Positions 56,339 to 64,000 of a DNA stretch of 64,000 nt are shown piece by piece. Origin of the DNA: Poa pratensis (lineage: Eukaryota; Streptophyta; Magnoliopsida; Poales; Poaceae); NCBI GenBank assembly GCA_947311845.1, contig CAMZMU010000013.1, forward strand, positions 512,606 to 576,605. Direction: 5' to 3'. Each line of letters begins with the position of its first letter. The first letter of the stretch is position 1. The notes under the pieces are model-generated. The model was given only the letters and a program-made list of their open reading frames with translations, had not been told where the DNA came from and did not search any database. The position numbers and the translations under genes were made by a program.

Positions 56339-57300
56339 GTGGTAATGGCAATGGCGATGGAAACCAGCGATCCACCTTAGGCGATTTCCAGAAAACCAAC
56401 CCACCCACCTACTCCAAGGGACTTCACCCACTGGAAGCCGATGATTGGCTTCGCACCATCGACAACAATCTGGAAGTTGCTGCTGTGGAGAGAATGAGAA
56501 AGTGTTGTATGCAACCCACTATCTCGCTGGACCTGCAAGAGCTTGGTGGGAAACTACCAAGGCTCTCCAGCAGCTGGTCATGTCATCAACTGGGCTGAGT
56601 TCCAGGAGAAGTTCCGCAAGAAGCATATTCCCAGTGGACTTATTGAGAGGAAGAAGGATGAATTCCGCAAGCTGAGGCAGGGAAGTAGAGATGTGGTCGG
56701 TTATCTGGATGAGTTTACCGACTTATCTCGGTATGCTCCTGATGACACCGACAAAGAAGAGAAGAAGATGGAGCGTTTCATGAGTGGACTTCATGATGAA
56801 CTGCAGTGTGCTTGGTTATCCATGACTTCCGTGATCTGGAGTCACTTGTGGACAAAGCCATCCAGCTGGAGACCAAGCGCAAGTCTATGTATGAAGGTCG
56901 CAAGAGGAGGATGAATGCTCAGGAAGGTTCGAGCAGCCAGAAACCTCGTATCTTTCAGCAGAACACCAGGCCTGCCTATCGTCCACCCAAGCCCACGCCC
57001 CAATTACCCTAACCGCCCAAACAACTTCAACCGCCCCAATGACAATAACCGTCCCAGAGGAAACTTCAACAACTTCAACCCCAATGCCAATGTTGTCTGC
57101 TTTGAATGTGGCAACAAAGGTCACTACTCCAGAATGCCCCAATCCTAAGAGGAATGTTCAGCGCCCCAATGCACCGAACAATGGTCAAGGCCGCAATGGA
57201 AATGGTAATGGCAAGAATGCCGCACCCCGCGGAAATGCTGCTGTTGTCAAGGGTCGTCTGCACCACATCAATGCTGAAGAAGCTCAGGATGCGCCAGATG
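56142..57300 (+). pseudogene. Tekay-like gag, frameshifted
   Basis: Starts MPPRRDNT at 56142. Proline-rich segment, then an ACA/AAC microsatellite (56298-56337), then the gag core in pieces (ATHYLAGPARAWWET near 56520, FRKKHIPSGLIERKKDEFRK near 56610, RFMSGLHDELQC near 56775). A CCHC zinc knuckle starts CFECGNKGHYSR (57100-57135) and then shifts frame. Frame changes lie near 56160, 56295, 56485, 56575, 56810 and 57005. The intact protein would form particles and bind RNA. Confidence 0.85.
56298..56337 (+). repeat. AAC trinucleotide repeat in gag
   Basis: About 13 ACA/AAC units, read as poly-Asn or poly-Thr depending on frame. The homologous minus-strand copy (19862-19893) has about ten. Confidence 0.9.
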
Positions 57301-59210
57301 TTGTGCTGGGTACGTTCCTTGTCAACTCAGTACCTGCAACTGTTCTGTTTGATTCTGGTGCAACCATTCATTTGTTACCGAGGAGTTTGTTGCTAAGGGA
57401 GGATTAGTAGAAGGCTTCCTAATAAAACCCTGAGTATACAAATTCCTGGCTCCACCTAGAAACCAAGAGATTTTGTCCAAATACTGCCATTGAGATTTCA
57501 GGCGAAAAATTTGCAGCCGACCTAATTATTCTAGGAACCCAAGGCATAGATGTTATACTCGGTATGAATTGGCTAGCCAAGTACCATGGTCGAATAGACT
57601 GTGCCAGAAGAGCTGTATCCATCACCACCGACAAAGAAGTAGAAGTGGAGTATGTGTCTGAAACCTACTCCCAACCAGGCTGCCATGAGAGCATAGCTCG
57701 ACCCCCTAGATGAGATCCGTGTTGTTCACCTGTTCAAGGATGTTTTCCCAGAAGAATTGCCTGGTATGCCGCCAGACCGGGAAATTGAGTTCATAATTGA
57801 GCTTATCCCAGGAACCCCCCATATCCCAAAGACCTTATCGGATGAATCCGGAAGAACTGGTTGAGTTGAAGAAGCAGTTGGCAGATATGCTCAGCAAAGG
57901 ACTTGTTCGCCAAGCGCTTCACCTGGGGATCACCCATTATTTTTGTGGACAAGAGAGACGGTACCACACGCCTGTGTGTGGATTATCGCAAGCTGAATGA
58001 CGTGACCATTAAAAATAAGTACCTCTTCCCAAGATCGAGGATCTGTTCGATCAAATGAACGGAGCCCGAGTCTTTTCAAGATCGATCTTCGGACAGGATA
58101 CCATCAGTTGAAGATCCGAGAGACAGACATTCCCAAGACCGCCTTCACCACTCGTTACGGTTTGTTTGAATACACCGTGATGTCTTTGGTCTGACCAATG
58201 CCCCAGCCTATTTCATGAATCTCATGAACAAGATTTTCATGGAGTACCTCGACAAGTTCGTGGTAGTTTTCCTTGATGACATCCTTATTTATTCCAAGAC
58301 CGAAGAAGAGCATGCTGAACACCTGCGTCTAGTTTTGGAGACCCTCCGAGAGCACCAGCTGTATGCCAAGCTTAGCAAGTGTGAGTTTTGGCTCAGTAAG
58401 TGGCATTTCTCGGACATGTTGTGTCTGCCGGAGGAATTTCTGTTGACCCAGAGAAGATCCAAGCCATTTTGACTGGTTATCCCCAACCAGTGTGTTTGAA
58501 ATCCGAAGCTTTCTCGGACTTGCCGGTTATTACCGCAAGTTCGTTGAAGGATTTTCCAGTATAGCCAAACCATGACCCAACTGTTGAAGAAGGACAAGAA
58601 ATTTGAATGGACTCAGAAGTGTGAGGATAGTTTCCAAGAATTGAAGAAGAGACTAACCTCAGCCCCAATTTTGATTATGCCAGACGTCACCCAGAGTTTC
58701 GACGTGTATTGCGATGCATCACGCCTCGGACTTGGTTGCGTTCTGATGCAAGAAGGCAAAGTTGTGTCGTACCTGTCCCGGCAGTTGCGACCGCATGAAG
58801 AGAATTACCCAACCCATGACTTGGAGTTAGCTGCTGTTGTTCTTGCTCTCAAAACGTGGCGTCCCTATCTTGCGGGACATCGCTGCGAGGTCTATACAGA
58901 TCACAAAAGCTTGAAGTATATTTTCACCCAGAAAGATCTGAACCTGCGACAGAGGAGATGGATGGAATTAATCAAGGATTATGATATTGGAATCCATTAT
59001 CACCCTGGAAAGGCTAATGTAGTTGCCGATGCCCTTAGTCGCAAACCTTGCACCCTGAATGCCCTGATCCAAGCCGAACAGCCAGCCTTGTTCAAAGAGT
59101 TCCAAGATTTTGGACTAGAGCTTGTTAGCCATGGTTATCTCGCCAATTTAGAGTTAACCCCAACCCTGATGGATCAAATCAAAGAAGCCCAAAAGGTCAT
59201 GAAAGCATAG
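57301..59210 (+). pseudogene. Tekay-like protease, reverse transcriptase and RNase H
   Basis: Protease motif LFDSGATIHLLP near 57345. RT pieces: [20 protein letters not shown] (57850), [15 protein letters not shown] text near 57975, then [20 protein letters not shown] (58260-58320), which holds the catalytic Asp pair. RNase H is intact in the frame 58572-59210: [53 protein letters not shown] and ADALSRKP. At least eight single-base shifts occur between 57370 and 58570, many in homopolymers. Confidence 0.88.
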
Positions 59211-60610
59211 AGGAATTAGGAAGAAGATTTCCCTCGGCAAAGCACCCGGTTTTACCGAAGATGCTGAAGGAGTGCTGAAATTCAATGACCGTATCTGTGT
59301 GCCCAATGTCACGGAACTTAAGGAGTTAATCCTGAAGGAGGCCCATGAGACCCCTTATTCAATCCACCCCGGCGGAACCAAAATGTACCAAGACCTTCGA
59401 GAAAGATTTTGGTGGCATGGAATGAAGCGAGAGATTGGTTCTTCGTAGCCAAGTGTGACATCTGTCAGCGAGTCAAGGCTGAACATCAGCGACCCGCTGG
59501 ATTGCTTCAACCTTTGAAAATTCCCGAGTGGAAGTGGGATGAGATTGGAATGGATTTTATTACCGGACTTCCAAGATCCAACCGAGGCCATGATTCAATC
59601 TGGGTCATCGTTGATCGACTGACCAAGGTTGCCCACTTTGTTCCTGTCAAGACCACTCATACCGGAGCTCAGTTAGCAGACCTGTATATTTCCAGAATAG
59701 TGAGCCTGCATGGTGTGCCTAAGAAGATTGTATCTGATAGAGGCACGCAATTCACCTCAAGATTCTGGAAATCCCTTCATGAAGCCCTCGGAACCAAGTT
59801 AGCATTTAGCACAGCTTATCATCCCCAGACCGATGGCCAAACTGAGCGAGTGAACCAGATATTGGAGGACATGCTTCGCGCATGTGTTCTATCCTATGGT
59901 TCCAAGTGGGAAGATTGTCTTCCGTTTGCAGAGTTTTCGTACAACAACAGTTATCAGTCCAGTCTGCAAATGGCCCCTTTTGAAGCCCTTTACGGCAAGA
60001 AGTGTCGTACACCCCTGAATTGGTCCGATACCGGAGAGAGCAAATTGTTCGGACCAGATACCCTCCGTGAAGCTGAAGAGCAAGTTCAGCTTATTCGTGA
60101 ACGCCTCAAAACTGCCCAATCCCGTCAGAAGAGTTACGCTGACACCAAGCGCCGTGACCTCACTTCAACGTCGGAGATTATGTTTATCTCCGAGTGACAC
60201 CCCTCAAAGGAATGCAGCGTTTCCATGTCAAAGGAAAATTAGCGCCAAGGTATATTGGACCCTTCAAGGTCATTGCTCGTCGAGGAGAAGTATCCTATCA
60301 GCTGGAATTGCCCCAGGAGTTAGGAGATTATCATGATGTCTTCCACATTTCCTTGCTCCGGAAGTGTCTTGAAGTTCCTGACCAGCCTGATGTTTTCAAA
60401 AACATCGACCACCTCTCCATCGACCTGAACCAAGACCTGACTTATCGTGAGAGACCCCTCAAAATTCTCGAAGAAGATGTTCGTGTTACCCGAAGACGTG
60501 CGATCAAGTTTTACAAAGTCCAGTGGACTAACCACTCTGAAGAAGAAGCAACTTGGGAACGCGAAGATTATCTTCGAAGCGAATTCCCAGACCTCTTAAC
60601 CCAAGCCTAG
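59211..60610 (+). pseudogene. Tekay-like integrase with chromodomain
   Basis: The zinc-binding segment ends CDICQRVKAEHQRP (59457). The core in frame 59409-60197 has GMDFITGLP, IVSDRGTQFTSRF and HPQTDGQTERVN, i.e. the DDE residues. After a shift near 60185 the C-terminal part (60194-60610) continues with RYIGPFKVIARRGEVSYQLE and ends with a chromodomain (KFYKVQWTNHSEEEATWERE). A chromodomain targets integration to particular chromatin in chromoviruses. Shifts lie near 59205, 59420 and 60185. Confidence 0.88.
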
Positions 60611-60649
60611 CAAATCTCGGGACGAGATTTATTTTAAGGGGGGAAGGAT
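60611..60649 (+). other. Polypurine tract of Tekay-like element
   Basis: TTTTAAGGGGGGAAGGAT (60632-60649) lies directly before the 3' LTR and is the plus-strand primer. Confidence 0.85.
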
Positions 60650-63600
60650 TGTAACATCCCAAAATTATTAATCAGTATTATTATTCCAAAAATGAGAGCC
60701 AACAAAAACTTTTGTTGAGTTTATGTGTTGTTTGTTAATTGTTGCTTGTGGTAATTACTTCTTGTTGTTTGTGTTGCTTGTTTGCTTGAAATTAATAGAA
60801 AGAAAATGCAAAAGCAAAAGTGAAACAAGAAAAATAAAAGTGACAAATAAGAAACTCAATAATGTTCCAAACAAAATTCAGAGGAATGGTATATGAAACC
60901 TCTCATTTACATTCTTATTACTTATCTCTTCCAAATAATATTTTACACCTATTTTAAAATTCAAAAATAAAAACAATTGAAATAGAACAAAATGCCATAA
61001 ATAAAACCCTATGAAAGAAAATGATTCAAAACATTTTAGTTTGCAAAGCCAAATTTTGTGGAGCTTCTACATGTTATGGGGAGGCCCCACAATTATTTGC
61101 AAATTTTTCTAAAAAGTTTAAGTGCCCTAAATAAATCCTAGAAAAGCTACTGGACTAAAAAGAAATAAAGGAAAACAGAAAAGAAAAGGAGGCAGGGGGT
61201 TTTGGCAAAAATGCCATCGTCCACCTCTCTCCCTCGCCCCGACGCGCACCGCCGTGTCGCCGTGGCACGCCTCGCCGTTTTCCTGGCCGCCCAGGCCCCC
61301 CTGCTCGCGCTCGTCCACGCCATCGAACCTCTGCAGCCGCAGAGGAGAGCTCTCGAGCGCTCTCCCTCGCCTTAACGCCGCTCTGCCCCCCCCCTCTGCA
61401 TCGCCGTGGCAGCCGCGGCGAAGCCGGCCCAAATTCGAGCACCTCTCTGCTCCTCGACACGCCGCGCTTGGCCGAGACCTTCTAGAACGAACCCGGACCC
61501 CGGTAAACACCACGACTCCACGATCCCCTGCACCTCCGCCGCGGAATCGAGAAAAAGGGTGCCGCGGGCGCGCCATGGACCTCGCCGTGAACCGCGACCA
61601 CCGTGGACCGCCCTCGCGCTATAAAGCCACCCCGAGCCCCTCTGGACACTCCACACCATCCCCACTCCCTCACTGCCCCCTCTCGACTCGCCGTGCACCG
61701 CCAGGAGGGCGTGCTCTGCCGCAGCCTCTGCCGCCGTTGAGGTCGAGCACGGCCGCGATGCCACACTCTCCCATTCTCTCCTTCCTGGCCCGTACTCTCT
61801 TCCTTAGCAACACCGCACTCACCGAGCCCTTTTTCCCTCTTTTTCGTGCACAGACGCGACCGCAGGAGCTCGCCGGAGTTCGTTGCCGTGGCCGTGGAAG
61901 TCCGACGCCTCGCCGTCGCCGCTGCACGCCGTCCCAGCAAGTGAAACTCGCGCCACGACCTTCCCCGAGCCTCCGCCGTCGATTCACGTCATCACCGCCG
62001 TCTGCCGTGCCCTCTAGGTGAGGTTTCCGTCCACCTCGCCGTCGCCGGAGCCTCGGCGCCGCCCAGAAATGGTCGTCGCCGTTGCCTTTGAACACGGCCG
62101 TTGGATCTAAATCCAACGGCAGCGTAACGCTTCGCTGTAGCCAGCCGCTGACGGGCTGACCCCACCCGTCAGAATTTTAATCATTTCCCCGCGTTCGCTG
62201 AGTCGCTGACGAGTGGACCCCACCCGTCAGATTTCTCAGCATTATCCAGAATAGTAAACTTTTCGAATTTAAATCTCTCTGTGAAATCAGTACTGGATCC
62301 AACTTTGAAATTCAATATCTCAAGATTTAGGAATCCAAATAAATCAAACTCAATTGTTCTGGAAAGCTTATTAAAATGTTTAACCAACCCAATTGGATTC
62401 ATTCCATTTAATTAAATAAATAAAAAGTATTATTAAAAATACTACAGAAGGTTTAAATTCTAAACTTGTTTGTTTCTGATACTCTGTTAGTCCAAATAAT
62501 TCCAAACCAATTTTGTTAGCTTAGTACTGCCTTGTATTAGCTTCCCTAATTTTGGTAGAATTAATGGTGCAGTAGGATTTGTTTAGTACAAAGTTGAAGT
62601 TTAAACACCCTTCTGCACTCAAACATTTAAATATGTTTAATGGTTGACCCAAATGAACTAGGACCAATTTTGTTAGATCACATTTAGCCATGTTTAGTTA
62701 CCCCTAAAAGGATTTAATTTTAGGATCAACAGAACTTAATTGGTAACTAAAACTTGATTATTAAGTTACTGGATTCAAACAAATATGTAGGGAGTTTAGT
62801 AACTCCAACTGAACCAAATCAAATTGTGTTGTCTTCTACACATCAGTAGCTTTCCATAGAATTTTAGTTTGTATTTTTGTGACCAACAGAACTCAAGTTA
62901 TTGAATTAAACATGTTCCACAAGTTTCTGCCATAATGTTGAACATAAATAAATGATGTTTAAATTCAATTATTTGGAAACCAAATTGTATGGTTTGATGT
63001 GTGCAGTAGCTATGTGTGATGTTCATGATTGTTTTGTTGAGATGATTGCTTGTATAGCTTAGTGATTGTTTGCATTGTTTGTTTATTAATTAGACGAGAA
63101 CGTTGTCGGATATATCGAGGAAGGAGAGTTTGCTGAAATTGAAGAACAAGAGCAAGATCACTTTGCCAAGCAAGGCAAGCTATTCTCTGAGCTTGCACTA
63201 CAAACATATGCATCTACTTTCATAACATGTTTTACTCTCAAAGCAAGATTTATAAAACCCATTTCAAAAGTATATGGAAATTATTTTGCCACCTATGTAG
63301 AAATATAAGATAGTTATATCAAATTATAGGATGGGAAAAACAAATATGGTTTGTTCAAAACTCCTTTGCAATTACTTATGAGTTTATGAAATGCCGAGAG
63401 GTCGGTGTTGGAATGGTGAAATGGAAAATGATGATGTTTATGAAAAATGCACAGTGTCCTAGTACTATGACAACCAATCTTAATCTGTGCGACCACATTT
63501 ACCCCCATATGGGAACGGGGCTTAGTCATATAATTTGCTCTTATTAGTATGGGATACCTCATCGACGGAGATGACTCGTCATGCATGAGGGGATGGTTTG

Positions 63601-64000
63601 TGAACTCCCCTGACCTGGGTCCTCGCTCAAACTCTATGGAGAGATAAGGAGGAGGATTGAAGACTTCATAAATGTGGTCGCCGGGAAAAACATATGAGTC
63701 CTCACACTTAGGGTTGCCGACGGGGACCGGACTGAGTGTTGGTGGGAATTATCATATGGGTAGGATCCTATACTAGCATGAGCAAAGGAGAGGCTAGGGT
63801 CGGTGGCTCAACTTCGCATACACCTTGTATGGCGGGACGTGGCTGACACGATGAGTTACCGGATGGGTGTGGGTTAAAAGCGTGCTACCTCTGCAGAGGG
63901 TCAAAACTATCGAATAGCCGAGTCCTCGGATATGGACAATTGGGAGACTGTCCTAGACCATGTGCAAGTTTTGGAAAAGCTTTTAAGTCTTAAAAGAAAA
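60650..64000 (+). repeat. 3' LTR of Tekay-like element, truncated by window end
   Basis: The first 3,351 bp match 50700-54050. Differences include roughly equal numbers of substitutions and 1-bp indels, an 8-bp indel near 61336 and a replaced patch at about 61158-61196. TATA box at 61620-61625. Confidence 0.92.
61620..61625 (+). promoter_or_regulatory. LTR TATA box (3' LTR)
   Basis: Same context, GCGCTATAAAGCCACCCC, as in the 5' LTR. Confidence 0.6.

Larger units (their letters stand above)
50700..64000 (+). mobile_element. Chromovirus (Tekay-like) gypsy element, runs off the window
   Basis: 5' LTR 50700-54683, Met-tRNA PBS at 54688, extra ORF 54978-55833, gag, protease, RT, RNase H, integrase with C-terminal chromodomain, purine tract 60633-60649, 3' LTR from 60650 past the window end. 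The long LTRs, the PBS and the chromodomain fit the Tekay/Del lineage. LTRs are about 99 percent identical by eye, yet the coding region has many single-base frameshifts. Confidence 0.88.

Noticed and set aside
61127..62116. Long ORFs on both strands in the 3' LTR GC-rich tract
   Set aside because: Same reason as the 5' LTR; no recognisable domain.

Overview
This window looks like intergenic DNA from a large grass genome, most likely Triticeae or a close relative. It holds nested LTR retrotransposons of several lineages, a Helitron, a small MITE and elements sitting in TA microsatellites. One LTR at the left edge has BARE/Angela/WIS-like ends. I see no intact host gene, rRNA, tRNA gene or CRISPR array. 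All identifications come from reading termini, primer-binding sites, target-site duplications and protein motifs by eye; no database was searched.

Layout. 1-1488: 5' LTR and leader of a minus-strand BARE-like copia element, inserted into a larger plus-strand non-autonomous LTR element (1489-4855) that has one broken ORF and a 3' LTR at 3705-4855. 4856-7790: degenerate tandem array of about 245 bp with an 815-bp higher-order period. 7791-9453: no gene, ending in a LINE-like poly-A tail. 9470-17037: DNA element with arms full of GAAGTTC/GAACTTC words, split by a 4,048-bp Helitron (11425-15472) that itself carries a 148-bp Harbinger-type MITE. 17042-19217: three further elements separated by TA microsatellites.

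19218-24024: truncated minus-strand chromovirus-type gypsy copy (5' LTR, intact extra ORF, broken gag), inserted in the gag of a plus-strand Tat-lineage gypsy element (24025-35285). The Tat element retains protease, RT, two RNase H regions, integrase, an antisense ORF and a 3' LTR. 35286-46337: a decayed multi-exon gene, probably transposon-associated, cut by a young complete 6,814-bp minus-strand non-autonomous retrotransposon (37664-44477, perfect GATGG duplication, intact ORF of about 1,213 codons) and bounded on the right by an Athila-type element (46338-50699). 50700-64000: a chromovirus (Tekay-like) with LTRs of about 4 kb, the same extra ORF, gag-pol with a chromodomain, and a 3' LTR that runs off the window.

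The most interesting signals are: the extra ORF between 5' LTR and gag, present in two diverged copies that differ mainly at synonymous sites; a short acidic coding exon inside the same LTR; the young non-autonomous element with one very large non-pol ORF; the Tat antisense ORF with its own TATA box; and the near-identical words TGAACTTC and TGTACTTC in two separate DNA-element contexts.
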